Shown in pieces: positions 17,987 to 27,423 of a DNA stretch of 64,000 bases. This DNA is from QHCA01 sp003244095 (GTDB lineage Bacteria > Actinomycetota > Actinomycetes > Mycobacteriales > QHCA01), in assembly GCA_038329965.1 (NCBI GenBank), contig JBBQNN010000012.1, forward strand, positions 1 through 64,000, in the 5' to 3' direction. The notes under the pieces were generated by a model. The model did not search any database. It was not told the origin of the DNA and saw nothing but the letters and a program-made list of their open reading frames with translations. Positions within the stretch are counted from its first letter, which is position 1; every line of letters starts with the position of its first letter. Made by a program: the position numbers and the translations under genes.

Positions 17987-18942
17987 CCGGGCGCGCCAAG
18001 AAGCGGGCCGGGTCCCCCCGTACGACAGTGCTCTTCGTCGGCGGGATGCCGCGCAGCGGGTCGACGCTGTTCGACCTGATGGTCGGCCAGTTGCCCGCCC
18101 ACTGCGACGTCGGGGAGCTCTTCTACCTGTGGCAGGCCGGCCCCTTGCGGGACCAGCTGTGCGCGTGCGGGCTGGCCTTCACCGCCTGCCCGTTCTGGCC
18201 CCGGGTCGGCAAGGAGGCCTTCGGCGGCTGGGACCAGATCGACGTTCAGGAGATGCTCGACCTGCAGCGCCGGGTCGACACCACCGCACGGCTCCCCCTG
18301 GCTTTGCTGGGCGGGCTCCTGCCCGGGCACGCCCGCCGGGTGCGCCGCTATCTCGCCGTCCTCGGGGACCTCTACGCCGCCATCGCGTCGGTGTCGGGCG
18401 CCGCCGTGGTCGTCGACTCCACCAAGCGGCCGTCGACGGCGCACCTGCTCGCTCGCGCGCCGCTGGTCGACCTGAAGGTCGTCCAGGTCGTCCGCGACCC
18501 GAGGGGTGTCGTCAACTCCTGGAGCCGGGAGGTCCCGCTGCCGGAGGGCGCCGGAGCGAGGGCCTACCTCAAGGCCCGTCCGCTGCGCCAGATCGTCCGC
18601 CGCTGGGTGACGGTCAACCTCATGACCGAGGCCCTGGCCGCCCGCCGGGTGCCGCTGCTGCGGGTGCGCTACGAACATCTCGTCCGGCAGCCGGTGGAGG
18701 AGATGACCCGGGTGCTCCGCCTGGTCGGCATCCAGCCGAGCGAGGAGGCCACGTCGTTCCTGGGCCCGGACGGCCTGGCGACGGGTCGCAGTCACGCCGT
18801 CGCCGGTGGCCGGGTGCGGATGATCTCGGGCACCCTCCCGCTCACGCTCGACGAGAAGTGGCGGCGCGAGCTTCCGGGCTGGAAGCAGTGGGTGACCGTG
18901 GCGGTGACCTGGCCGCTGATGCGCAGGTACGGCTACCGCTGA
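17983..18942 (+). CDS. PAPS-dependent sulfotransferase (3 of 6), CxCG type
   Basis: ATG 17983 overlaps the previous stop by 4 bp; 319 residues. The PAPS loop is GGMPRSGST (20-28), and VVQVVRDPRGVVNSWS is the 3'-phosphate strand. Cys60, Cys62 and Cys69 form the shared CxCG...CxFW block. It is clearly a tandem duplicate of the previous gene but diverged, which suggests different acceptor positions rather than a recent copy. Followed by a 170-bp gap and the polymerase gene. Confidence 0.85.
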   Translation: MTGRAKKRAGSPRTTVLFVGGMPRSGSTLFDLMVGQLPAHCDVGELFYLWQAGPLRDQLCACGLAFTACPFWPRVGKEAFGGWDQIDVQEMLDLQRRVDTTARLPLALLGGLLPGHARRVRRYLAVLGDLYAAIASVSGAAVVVDSTKRPSTAHLLARAPLVDLKVVQVVRDPRGVVNSWSREVPLPEGAGARAYLKARPLRQIVRRWVTVNLMTEALAARRVPLLRVRYEHLVRQPVEEMTRVLRLVGIQPSEEATSFLGPDGLATGRSHAVAGGRVRMISGTLPLTLDEKWRRELPGWKQWVTVAVTWPLMRRYGYR

Positions 18943-19112
18943 GCCCGGGTGGGCTCTTCCGATCGGCGACATCCGTGGAGCCGGCCAGACCGGGCAGCCT
19001 ATGCTGAGGTCGCTACGACGTTCCGAGGCGGCACCGCAGGGCGAGGGGAATCCGACGATGCACAGGCCGGCCAGTTCGTCGCGCCCGCAGTTCCGGGTGC
19101 CGCGGTGACCGC

Positions 19113-20510
19113 ATGACGGCTCTGGTCGAGCGCGGGGGGGCGATCCGCGCGTCGCGGGCCGGCGCCCGCCGGCCCCGCGGGCGCCGGCGATTGCCGGCCA
19201 GTTGGCCGCTGATCATGGCGGTCGGGTTGTTTCCCCTCTGGTGGGCGTTCGGGCTCACTCCGTTCGCGTTCCCTCTCGCGGCCGTCCCGATGGGCTGGCA
19301 ACTCCTGCGCACGGGCAAGGTCCGGGTCCCGCCGGGCTTCGGGATCTGGCTGCTCTTCCTGGCCTGGGTGCTCGGGAGTGCGCTCGCGCTCAACCTCACC
19401 GCGCCGAGCACCCTGCCGGTGTCGGGGTTCGGGCGCATCCTCGCCTACGCGTTCCGATTCATGAACTACGTCGCCATGACCGTGGCGATGCTCTACGTCG
19501 GCAACATGTCCGAGCGCAAGCTGCCCCGGCTCGCGATCATCCGCCTCTTCGGGTTGCTGTGCCTGTCCACCATCGCGCTCGGCCTCGCCGGCGTGCTGTT
19601 CCCTCGGTTGAAGTTCCACAGCCCACTGGCCGCCCTGGTCCCCGCCAGCCTGGGCGACACGGGGCTCACCGGGACGATCGCCATTTCCCAGGTGCAGCAG
19701 GTGCTCGGCTTCACCTCGCCGCGCCCGGCCGCGCCGTTCACCTACACCAACGCCTGGGGCTACAGCTTCTCGCTGCTGGTGGTCTGGTTCGTCGTCGGCT
19801 GGTGGGTGGCCGGCGGTCCCAGTCGGCGGCTGGTGACGGCGGGCGCGCTGGCGGTCGCGCTGGTGCCGGTCGTCTACTCCCTCGACCGGGGCATGTGGAT
19901 CGGATTGATCCTGTCGGTGGGCTATTTCGCGTTCCGGCACGCGCTGCGCGGGCGCGTGATGGTCATCGTGGGCCTCATCGCCGGTCTCGGGGTCCTCGCC
20001 GGGATATTCGCGGTCTCACCGCTGAGCACCTTGGTCGCCGAGCGCCTGGCGCATGGGCACAGCAATGCCACGCGCACCTCCCTGGCGGGTGAATCCTTGC
20101 GGGTGGCCGTCTCGTCGCCGGTCATCGGCTACGGCTCCACGAGGAAGACCATCGGCAGTGACCAGTCCATCGCCGTCGGCGCCGGACCCGGGTGCCCGAA
20201 GTGCGGCAACCGGGACATCGGCAGTACGGGCCAGATCTGGCTGTTGCTCACCGCCCAGGGGTTCTTCGGGGCCGCCCTCTACATCGCGTTCTTCATCCGC
20301 GTGCTGTGGGCCTACCGCCGCGACGCGTCCATGGTGGGGATCATGGGCACCTTGGTGCTGCTGCTGTCGCTGATGTACTCGGTGTTCTACAACGCTCAGA
20401 TCATGCCGTTGGCGATCACCATGATCACCATCGGGTTGCTGTGGCGGAACTCCGACGCCGGCAAGGAAGCAGCAGCGCAGCAGCGGCTCGCCCGTAGTAC
20501 CCGTACGTGA
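19113..20510 (+). CDS. Wzy/O-antigen-ligase-like polysaccharide polymerase
   Basis: 465 residues and about 11-12 hydrophobic segments. The large extracytoplasmic loop near residues 310-385 is a feature of Wzy/WaaL proteins and contains RTSLAGESLRVAVSSPVIGYGS. A CPKC pair in the loop could form a disulfide. The role would be polymerising lipid-linked repeat units outside the membrane; members have low sequence similarity, so assignment rests on topology and the Wzx, Wzz and PGT neighbours. ATG 19113 is used; ATG 19215 would remove a basic, possibly cytosolic, tail. The stop overlaps the next gene's GTG. Confidence 0.75.
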   Translation: MTALVERGGAIRASRAGARRPRGRRRLPASWPLIMAVGLFPLWWAFGLTPFAFPLAAVPMGWQLLRTGKVRVPPGFGIWLLFLAWVLGSALALNLTAPSTLPVSGFGRILAYAFRFMNYVAMTVAMLYVGNMSERKLPRLAIIRLFGLLCLSTIALGLAGVLFPRLKFHSPLAALVPASLGDTGLTGTIAISQVQQVLGFTSPRPAAPFTYTNAWGYSFSLLVVWFVVGWWVAGGPSRRLVTAGALAVALVPVVYSLDRGMWIGLILSVGYFAFRHALRGRVMVIVGLIAGLGVLAGIFAVSPLSTLVAERLAHGHSNATRTSLAGESLRVAVSSPVIGYGSTRKTIGSDQSIAVGAGPGCPKCGNRDIGSTGQIWLLLTAQGFFGAALYIAFFIRVLWAYRRDASMVGIMGTLVLLLSLMYSVFYNAQIMPLAITMITIGLLWRNSDAGKEAAAQQRLARSTRT

Positions 20511-21733
20511 GGCCGGCGACGTCCGGCGCGGACGCGCCATCCCGGCGGCCCGATCCGTACCCGGTGAGCATGCTGTCCCGGCTGTATCCGCCGCCGCTCG
20601 GGCTCGACCCTGGACGGGCCGGGAGAGGGGGGGACGCCGCGGCAGCCTTTCTGCTACTGCCATCGCGCCGGGTCCGCATCGTGGTTCCCGCCGGACATGC
20701 CCGCGCGAGCGCCCGGGCGGTAAGCCGCCAACTGACGGGCCGCCGGCCGCGCACCCGGGCAGCGCGCGTGCTGCTGACCGGTGCCCTCGGCAGCGGCCTG
20801 CTGGACCTGCTCTCGGCCAACCGCTTGACGGTGCGCGGACCGGCAGGCAGCGACTCGATCGAGCGGTTCCTCGCCGACGTGCTCGATGCCCCCCGCACCC
20901 TGATCACGATGCCGGTCGGCCCGGCCCGGGCCAACCGCAAGCCGGTGCTGCAGGTCACCGACCTGTCCGGCAACGTCCTGGCCTTCGCGAAGATCGGCCA
21001 TGACGATCTGACCCGGGCCCTCGTCGACTCCGAGGGCCGCACGCTGCGGCGACTCGGCGATGCCGCTCTCCGGCACATCCGGGTCCCCCGCGTCATCGCG
21101 CACACGCAGTGGCGGGACCTTGCCGTTCTCGTCCTCGAACCGCTGCCCGTGTCGGCGCGCCAGGAACGTCCAGGTCCGGCCAGGGCAGGGCTGCTGACCG
21201 CGATAGCCGAGATCAGCGCCCTGTCGAGCTGGCGGGGCAGCTGGGCGGACAACCCCTTCCACGTCCGGCTGAGAGCAGCTCTGGCCGTCGCGGGCCCTCA
21301 CGGTACGGACCTGCTCGGGGTGCTCGACGCCGTCGGCCGACCCGACCCCGCGGTGGCGCTGGGGTCGTGGCACGGTGACCTCAACCCCGGCAATGTCGCG
21401 ATCCGCCACGATCAGGTGCTCGTCTGGGACTGGGAGCGCTTCGAGGACGGCGTGCCGCTCGGCTTCGACCTGCTGCACCACGACCTGCAGCGCGCGATCA
21501 CCGTCGAGGGCATCGCACCGGCCGCAGCGGCCGAACAGCTGCTGACGGGTGCGACCGGGCTCCTGGGCGTCCTCGGCCTGGATCGGCAGGCGGCGCAGGC
21601 CGCTGCCCGGCTCTACCTGCTGACCATCGCCGCGCGCTACCTCGGCGACAATCAGGAGCGGGCCGGAGCGACCCTGGGCCGGGTAGCAGACTGGATCCTG
21701 CCGGCACTGCGGTCCGCGCCCGCCGCCGACTGA
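20507..21733 (+). CDS. APH/choline-kinase-like phosphotransferase
   Basis: 408 residues from GTG 20507, overlapping the polymerase stop (GTGA). The C-terminal two thirds show a kinase fold of the aminoglycoside phosphotransferase type: a VLAFAKIG strand with the candidate ATP lysine, catalytic loop GSWHGDLNPGNVA with Asp and Asn, and metal motif VWDWERFEDG. The first 110 residues match nothing I recognise. In this setting phosphorylation of a sugar or lipid-linked intermediate is more plausible than antibiotic resistance, but that is inference from coupling with the polymerase gene. Confidence 0.75.
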   Translation: MRPATSGADAPSRRPDPYPVSMLSRLYPPPLGLDPGRAGRGGDAAAAFLLLPSRRVRIVVPAGHARASARAVSRQLTGRRPRTRAARVLLTGALGSGLLDLLSANRLTVRGPAGSDSIERFLADVLDAPRTLITMPVGPARANRKPVLQVTDLSGNVLAFAKIGHDDLTRALVDSEGRTLRRLGDAALRHIRVPRVIAHTQWRDLAVLVLEPLPVSARQERPGPARAGLLTAIAEISALSSWRGSWADNPFHVRLRAALAVAGPHGTDLLGVLDAVGRPDPAVALGSWHGDLNPGNVAIRHDQVLVWDWERFEDGVPLGFDLLHHDLQRAITVEGIAPAAAAEQLLTGATGLLGVLGLDRQAAQAAARLYLLTIAARYLGDNQERAGATLGRVADWILPALRSAPAAD

Positions 21734-21768
21734 CCGGAAGACGACCGGAAGTAAGGAGCGATCCCCAC

Positions 21769-22632
21769 GTGCCGCAACGAAGCCTGGCCCGCAGCACCCG
21801 CCGGCAGATCCGCCGCCTCTCCGACGCCAGTGTCAGCTCGACCGGCCGGTTACGCCTGGTTCCCGACTTCCTCATCGTGGGCGCGCAGCGCAGTGGCACG
21901 ACGTCGATGTTCAAGACCCTCATCCAGCATCCGCTGGTGCCCCGCCCCTTCCTGCGCAAGGGTGTCCACTACTTCGACCTGCGGTACGCAAACGGCTTCA
22001 GCTGGTACCGGGGGCACTTCCCGATCGCCCCGACCGCCCGGCTGCGTCGCCTCGGCCGTGGCCTCCCGCACACCGGCGAGAGCAGCCCGTACTACATGTT
22101 CCATCCGCTCGCGCCGAGGCGGATCGCCGAGGACCTGCCTGACGTGCGACTGATCGTGCTGCTCCGCGACCCGGTCGAGCGGGCCTACTCGGGCCATTCA
22201 CACGAGCTGGCCCGCGGGTACGAGACCGAGCCGTTCGAGCGTGCGCTCGAACTGGAACCGGAGCGCCTGCGTGGCCAGCGCGAGCGCATGCTCGCCGAGC
22301 CGGGGTACGAGAGCCCCGGCTGGCAGCACCACGCCTACCTGACCCGCGGGCAATACCACGAGCAACTGGTCGAGCTCGAGCGCCTGCTCGGCAGGGATCG
22401 CCTCCTGGTCGTCGACAGCCAGGACTTCTTCACCGATCCCGAGCCGGTGTTCGACGAGGTCTCCGGCTTCCTCGGCCTGCCGAGGCATGACGGGATCACG
22501 TTCGAGCGGCACAACTCCCGGTCCCGCTCGCCCATGCCGGCATTGCTGCGGGCCCACCTCAGCGACCATTTCGTGCCGCACGACGACAAGCTCGCGCAGT
22601 GGTGGGGCCGCGTGCCGTCCTGGCGGCGCTGA
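21769..22632 (+). CDS. PAPS-dependent sulfotransferase (4 of 6), heparan-sulfotransferase-like
   Basis: GTG 21769 has AGGAG about 10 bases upstream; 287 residues. The PAPS loop is IVGAQRSGTTSM (about 36-47). RKGVHYFD, GESSPYYMFHP and LIVLLRDPVERAYSGHSHE follow in the order seen in heparan-sulfate N/O-sulfotransferases and bacterial relatives. RGQYHEQL is a further conserved piece. This is a different subfamily from the CxCG set. The resemblance supports a carbohydrate acceptor but does not prove one. It converges with the flippase gene, 12 bp away. Confidence 0.85.
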   Translation: MPQRSLARSTRRQIRRLSDASVSSTGRLRLVPDFLIVGAQRSGTTSMFKTLIQHPLVPRPFLRKGVHYFDLRYANGFSWYRGHFPIAPTARLRRLGRGLPHTGESSPYYMFHPLAPRRIAEDLPDVRLIVLLRDPVERAYSGHSHELARGYETEPFERALELEPERLRGQRERMLAEPGYESPGWQHHAYLTRGQYHEQLVELERLLGRDRLLVVDSQDFFTDPEPVFDEVSGFLGLPRHDGITFERHNSRSRSPMPALLRAHLSDHFVPHDDKLAQWWGRVPSWRR

Positions 22633-22644
22633 GGCCGGCCGCCC

Positions 22645-24324
22645 TCAGTGCCGGGAGCGCCGCCGGGACGCCCTCGAAGGTGCCCGGTGTCGACCACGCG
22701 GGAGCTTGACCGCCGCGCCGGGTTCGAGGCCGGCTCGCGATCGGCGCCCCACGGCGATCAGCGCGTCGAGGTCGAGCACCTGGCGCTGCGCGAGCATCAC
22801 GGCGCCGTAGATCACCGTACTGAGCACCGTCGCGGCACAGATCCCGACGACCGTGTCGCCGAGCAGCCACCGCACCAGCAGCGGGATCGGCACGTAGCAG
22901 GCCAGCGCTGTCACCGAGGCGCGGCGAGCCGCCGCCCCGAAGGGGTGCATGTCCAGGAACCGGTGGATCTCCCACAGCGGAAGCAGGTTGTTGACCAGGA
23001 TGGCCGCCATCCAACCGAGCGCCGCGCCGTTGATGCCGTACCTGGGGATGAGCACGAGATCCAGCCCGATGTTGACGGCCAGCGCCAAGCCGGTGTTGAT
23101 CAGGCTCAGGCTGCTGCGTCCGCCCATCAGCAGCACCGTGTCCACCGGCCCGCAGAAGGTCGAGACCAGCATCACCAGGCACAGGATGACTACGACCATC
23201 GATCCGCGCTGGTAGCTGCCGCCGAAGACACGCAGGAGCGGCGCCGCGAAAACGGCGAAAGTGAGGTAGAGCGGCCAGGACACCAGCGTCAGCCACGCCG
23301 TGGTCGTCTGGTACATCACGATGGCCCGCTCGCGCTGGCCCAGAGTCAGCATCTCGCTGATCTTCGGTGCCATCACCTGCTGGATCGCCTGGACGAACAT
23401 CAGGCCGAGGATCAGGAACCTGGTGGCAGCGAGGTAGACCGCGGCGTCCGCGGGGCCACGGATCGCGCCGACGAGCAGGATGTCGACCCGTTGCAGCCCC
23501 ACAGACAGGATCCGGGACACCGCCCGCGGCCGGGCGAAGGACCAGAACTCCCGAGACACCTCCCGGTAGGGACGCGGGGGCGGCGCCACCGCGGCGCTCG
23601 GCCGCACGCCCTTCAGGAGGAGGCGTTGCAGCCAGCCGGCAATGACGATGCCGGCACAGGCGTACGGCACGCTCCAGGCGAGGACGAGGAGCAGCGCCGA
23701 GGGTGCCAGCCACTGGCAGAGCGCGACGAATGCCGTCTGGGCAGCGGTACGGCCGATCTTCTCCACGTACACCAGCGGCTTGACCGGGCCGAAGCCGCGG
23801 GTCGCGGTGACGGCGATCGTGTAGACGGTGGCGATCGGCAGTGCGGCCGCCAGGACGTACAGGAACAGCAGGAAGGTCTTCTGCTGGTCAGCGGCCGGGC
23901 CGACCGCGAGCCGGGTCAGGTGCGGCCCGAGCAGCACGAGCAGCACGGAGATGGCGACGCTGGCCACAGCCGGCGGGACCAGCGCCGCGCGCAGGACCGG
24001 TCTGAGCTCGGCCTGCCGATCGAGCGCACGTGCCCTCGGGATCGCCCGTAGCAGCCCGGTGTCGGCGCCGAGCGCACCCACGTTGATCAGGATGGTGAAC
24101 AGGGTGATGGCCTCGAAGAACGTGCCGGCCGCACCGCGGGTGAGGCTGCGCGTGATGACCACGGGCAACAGCAGGTTGAGCAGGGCGCTGACGAAGCTGC
24201 CTGCGAGGTTCAGCGAGCTGCCGCGGGCGAGCCGCTCCAGGTCGGCGCCACGGCGTTCGGGCGTCAGCGGAACGCGCGGGGAACCACGCCGGGCCGGCTG
24301 GGGCGAGACAGAGGTTGCCCTCAT
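22645..24324 (-). CDS. Wzx-like polysaccharide flippase (MATE/MVF superfamily)
   Basis: About 12-14 transmembrane segments. Signatures are LARGSSLNLAGSFVSALLNL at the N-terminus, GTFFEAITLFTI, and a second-half GINGAALGWMAAILVNN. ATG 24324 is preferred because GGGGA stands 6 bases before it; GTG 24393 and ATG 24390 would add a Thr/Arg-rich tail. 559 residues from 24324, ending in an Arg/Ser-rich tail (GRHRAPSRASRRRSRH). It probably flips the undecaprenyl-linked repeat unit across the membrane for the polymerase. Confidence 0.83.
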   Translation of the reverse strand: MRATSVSPQPARRGSPRVPLTPERRGADLERLARGSSLNLAGSFVSALLNLLLPVVITRSLTRGAAGTFFEAITLFTILINVGALGADTGLLRAIPRARALDRQAELRPVLRAALVPPAVASVAISVLLVLLGPHLTRLAVGPAADQQKTFLLFLYVLAAALPIATVYTIAVTATRGFGPVKPLVYVEKIGRTAAQTAFVALCQWLAPSALLLVLAWSVPYACAGIVIAGWLQRLLLKGVRPSAAVAPPPRPYREVSREFWSFARPRAVSRILSVGLQRVDILLVGAIRGPADAAVYLAATRFLILGLMFVQAIQQVMAPKISEMLTLGQRERAIVMYQTTTAWLTLVSWPLYLTFAVFAAPLLRVFGGSYQRGSMVVVILCLVMLVSTFCGPVDTVLLMGGRSSLSLINTGLALAVNIGLDLVLIPRYGINGAALGWMAAILVNNLLPLWEIHRFLDMHPFGAAARRASVTALACYVPIPLLVRWLLGDTVVGICAATVLSTVIYGAVMLAQRQVLDLDALIAVGRRSRAGLEPGAAVKLPRGRHRAPSRASRRRSRH

Positions 24325-24417
24325 GTCAGATCCCCGGGAGTCCGGTGTCCGGCGGCCGCCCTGGCGAGCATGAGTCGTCATCTCAGTCATCACGGCGATC
24401 AGGCCGCCGAGCCCTGT

Positions 24418-25395
24418 CTATTCGGTCCGCGAGGGTGCGGCGCGGCCCAGATAGCGGTACCGCGCGAGGGCCGGCAGGCTCAGCGCGGTTACCAGGCGGC
24501 GGGCGGAGGGAGGGAGCTGCTGACGCCAGGTGTCGTCCGGACGCAGGCGCTCGCGACCGGTGCGCAGCCGCATGGGATTGCCCCAGACACTGTGGTCGAT
24601 GCCGAGCTCGACGGTGTCCGGCCCGATGGTGGCCATGGCGGCGGCGTCCACCGGCACGCCGAGGAAGGCGAGGATCCGCTCGGTCTCCGCGTGGGGGTCG
24701 GCGACGAAGTCCTCGTACCGGACCAGGATCCGGGGGGTGCCGAACCGGCCGATCGTCTCGAACAGCAGATTGTCTGCCGTCCATCGCACAGCAGTGCGGG
24801 CCGGGGACCGCCGGCGCATCTCACGGCCGCCCATGTCGCTGCGCGGGACGCTCTTGCTCCATGAATACGCGACGCCGTGACTGCGCCGGACGAGGTGGAT
24901 CACCGACAGGCGGGAGGACGACACGCGCCGCGCGATCAAAGCGGCGGCGGCCTGCTTGGAGTTGTCCACGACAACCTGCGCGCCACTCTCGGTGCAGATC
25001 GCGGAGTACAGCCGGTCGAGCAGGCCGGTGTACTCGTCGAGGTCGTGCGCAAACCGCCCACGGCCGCCCGTCCAGAGCGCCGGGATGCGGCTGTTGCGGG
25101 TCAGGCGGCGGCGCAGCTCGGTCGCCCGTACGGCGTCGAGGTTGGCCCATCCGCCGTACGCCCGCTTTCCCACAGCGGTCCAGAAGGGACAGTCGGCGAA
25201 GCTCGCGCCGCACCCGCACTGGCGGTTGTTGGTGACGCCGTAGCTCCACAGCCAGCACAATTCGCCGACCGAGCACACGCCGGGCATGCCGCCGAGCACC
25301 CGCGAGAGCAAGGTGCTCCCGCTCCGGCCCGTTCCCCCGATGAAGGCCACGTGGGCGCCGGTCGGCGCCAGGGGTCCGTTCTGCTCAACCGTCAC
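24418..25395 (-). CDS. PAPS-dependent sulfotransferase (5 of 6), CxCG type
   Basis: 325 residues from GTG 25395. The PAPS loop is GGTGRSGSTLLS (20-31), and VIHLVRRSHGVAYSWSK is the 3'-phosphate strand; the usual RDP is RRS here. Cys60, Cys62 and Cys69 make the CxCG...CxFW block shared with the genes at 17042, 17983 and 32144. RYEDFVADP and WGNPMRLR are near the C-terminus. Same strand as the Wzz-like gene upstream (38-bp gap) and the flippase downstream, so likely one transcript. Confidence 0.85.
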   Translation of the reverse strand: MTVEQNGPLAPTGAHVAFIGGTGRSGSTLLSRVLGGMPGVCSVGELCWLWSYGVTNNRQCGCGASFADCPFWTAVGKRAYGGWANLDAVRATELRRRLTRNSRIPALWTGGRGRFAHDLDEYTGLLDRLYSAICTESGAQVVVDNSKQAAAALIARRVSSSRLSVIHLVRRSHGVAYSWSKSVPRSDMGGREMRRRSPARTAVRWTADNLLFETIGRFGTPRILVRYEDFVADPHAETERILAFLGVPVDAAAMATIGPDTVELGIDHSVWGNPMRLRTGRERLRPDDTWRQQLPPSARRLVTALSLPALARYRYLGRAAPSRTE

Positions 25396-25433
25396 TCGGC
25401 CCCGTGCCCTCGGTGTCGCCCCGGCGACACCAC

Positions 25434-27113
25434 TCAGGGACCCGAGGCCGGGCCACGCGGTGTCGGCATCACCCCGGCGCGCCCCGCCGGGGTCGGGCCG
25501 GGCCGGCGTGCCTCCGGTCGGTAGCCCGCGTTGGGCGCCCCGCCGCGGACCGCACCGTTCGGCACGGGCGCCAGGCGGGCCGCGAGCACGGACTTGACGT
25601 TGGGGACCACCACAACGCCGGTCAACGGTGACTCGACCTGGTCGAACTCGTGGGTCACCTCGACGAGGTCCGGACGTTTGGCCCGGAGCAACTCGACGAC
25701 GACGAGGGAGATCGCCGAGAGAGGAGCCAGCGCCTGCCCGTCGGCGGCGCTGCGCGCCGGCCGGGTCTCGATGATCAGATAGTCGGAATAGGCGAGCAGG
25801 GCATCGACGATGTCACCGAGACGGTCCGGCACCAGGTCCTCGTCGGCCAGCAGCGCCGCACCCGGGCCGATGACATAGACGCCGGGGCACACCGGCGACT
25901 GGTGCTGGACCTCGCCGATGTCGCGCTCGAATCGCAGCAACTCGGCCAGACCGGGTCGATCGCCGATGCCCAGGACCGTCGGGGAGGACGAGTCCGGGTC
26001 GGCGCACAGCAGCGCCACCGGGTGCTTGGGCCGGGCCAGAGACGCGCACAGGTTGGCGGCGACCACCCCGGTAGCCTTCCCGGGAGCCGCCCCGAGCAGC
26101 AGCACGACATTGGAGCGCTTGCTGTTGCTGGCCTTGCCCAGGGCAGCTGTCCTGCCCAGCTCGGAGAACACGGCGTTGCGCAGCCGACCGTAGTGCTGGG
26201 CGTGCTCGCCTCCCCGGGCGGCGATCGCGCCGGTGAGCTGTCGGCCGGGGATGTCGGCCAGCACAGGGAGGTCGGAGTGCCGGTGCACGTCACCCGCGCT
26301 GCGCAACCGGTCGTCGGCCCGCTCCAGGAGCAGCGCCACTGCCACCCCCAGCAGCAGGCCGGCGAAGATGCCGCTCGCGAGGTCGAGGAGCAGGTTCGGG
26401 CTGGACGGCTTGGGGGCCAGCGTGGCCGGGGAGATGACCGCCCCCGGCGTGACGTGCACGGCGAGCAGGGGGTTCAGCTTGTTGCCGATGTCGGTGATCT
26501 GGTTGGTGAGGATGCCCTGGTTGGCCGTTGCCGTCGCCCGGTCGACCGAGTTGGTGGGCAGCGCCGCGATCTGGGCCGAGACGGCTGCCAGCTCCTTGTT
26601 GAGGCTGGCCATCTGCGCCCTGAGGGCGGTCGTCTGCGTGCTGAGGTCCTTGGTGGCCTTGGCGGCGCGCTGGTCGAGATAGGCCTGGGCGAAGGCCTGC
26701 GAGCCGGCCTGGGCCGCCCGGGCCGTCGCTCCCTGGAAGGCGATGGTGAGCACTTCGGTGTTCGGCGGGACGGTGACCGTCACGCGTGACTGCAGGTCGC
26801 CCACGGGGTCCGACGTCTTCAAGATCTTCTGCGCCGCCGCCGCGACGACCTGTGACTTGACGATCTGGGCCTCGGTGTCGAGGTTGATGCCGGTGGTGCG
26901 GGAGTTGGCGAGCTGTGTCGTGTCGGGCGCGCCGGTGGCCTGGACCAGGACGGCAGTGTTCGAGTCGTACAGTTTGGGCTGGATCAGGCTCAGACCGAAC
27001 CCACCGAGCCCGCCGATGACCACGGCGGCGGCGACGATCGCCCAGCGTCGTCGCAACGCTGCGAGGTACTCGACAGTGCCACGAGAGCCGTCGGAGGTCT
27101 GCAGGTCGTCCAT
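25434..27113 (-). CDS. Wzz/BY-kinase-like chain-length protein with degenerate ATPase
   Basis: ATG 27113; 559 residues. TM1 is near 24-44 and TM2 near 246-268, flanking an extracytoplasmic Wzz domain with coiled-coil-like Ala/Gln/Thr-rich helices (about 130-220). The cytoplasmic part (about 300-500) has the BY-kinase fold order, but the Walker A site reads LLLGAAPGKATGVVAANL rather than PGEGKS/T-type. The A' motif is LLCADPDSSS. There is no C-terminal tyrosine cluster, only a Pro/Arg/Gly-rich tail. It probably sets polymer length as a scaffold; kinase activity is doubtful. Confidence 0.83.
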   Translation of the reverse strand: MDDLQTSDGSRGTVEYLAALRRRWAIVAAAVVIGGLGGFGLSLIQPKLYDSNTAVLVQATGAPDTTQLANSRTTGINLDTEAQIVKSQVVAAAAQKILKTSDPVGDLQSRVTVTVPPNTEVLTIAFQGATARAAQAGSQAFAQAYLDQRAAKATKDLSTQTTALRAQMASLNKELAAVSAQIAALPTNSVDRATATANQGILTNQITDIGNKLNPLLAVHVTPGAVISPATLAPKPSSPNLLLDLASGIFAGLLLGVAVALLLERADDRLRSAGDVHRHSDLPVLADIPGRQLTGAIAARGGEHAQHYGRLRNAVFSELGRTAALGKASNSKRSNVVLLLGAAPGKATGVVAANLCASLARPKHPVALLCADPDSSSPTVLGIGDRPGLAELLRFERDIGEVQHQSPVCPGVYVIGPGAALLADEDLVPDRLGDIVDALLAYSDYLIIETRPARSAADGQALAPLSAISLVVVELLRAKRPDLVEVTHEFDQVESPLTGVVVVPNVKSVLAARLAPVPNGAVRGGAPNAGYRPEARRPGPTPAGRAGVMPTPRGPASGP

Positions 27114-27423
27114 GGCGGTGGTTGCCTCTTGGTGTCGTTGACGGCCGAGGACACGGCCGATCACCATAATAGATGTCGCCGTCCCGCCGCGTTGGCCAAC
27201 GTCCCGATCGCCACATCTCCCCCGCATCTCCCGCGCATCTCACCCGCCGAACCTGCTGCTGGTCCGGCCCTACCGGACCGCCCTCGGGGCACGGCCGGTC
27301 ACTGCCCACAGCACCCTCAGTAGACTCAAGGTGCTAGTGCAGCGCGCCCGCTGCCGAGCCATGCCCATCTGGCACTGAACGGGGAGCGACCTTGGCGACA
27401 CCCGGACGACGAGGGCGGCAGCT
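27114..27423. promoter_or_regulatory. 310-bp divergent intergenic region, wzz-like gene / cysQ
   Basis: No gene is seen. On the minus strand TATTAT (27171-27166) is a -10-like element 53 bases before the wzz-like ATG; no good -35 was found at normal spacing. GTTGGCCAAC (27191-27200) is a perfect 10-bp palindrome just upstream and may be an operator. Start signals for cysQ are unremarkable. The region must drive both the minus-strand polymer-assembly genes and the plus-strand cysQDN genes. Confidence 0.35.

Noticed and set aside
20507..21733. Aminoglycoside resistance gene
   Set aside because: Only the general APH fold is seen; coupling to the polymerase gene and a novel N-terminal region argue against a resistance role.
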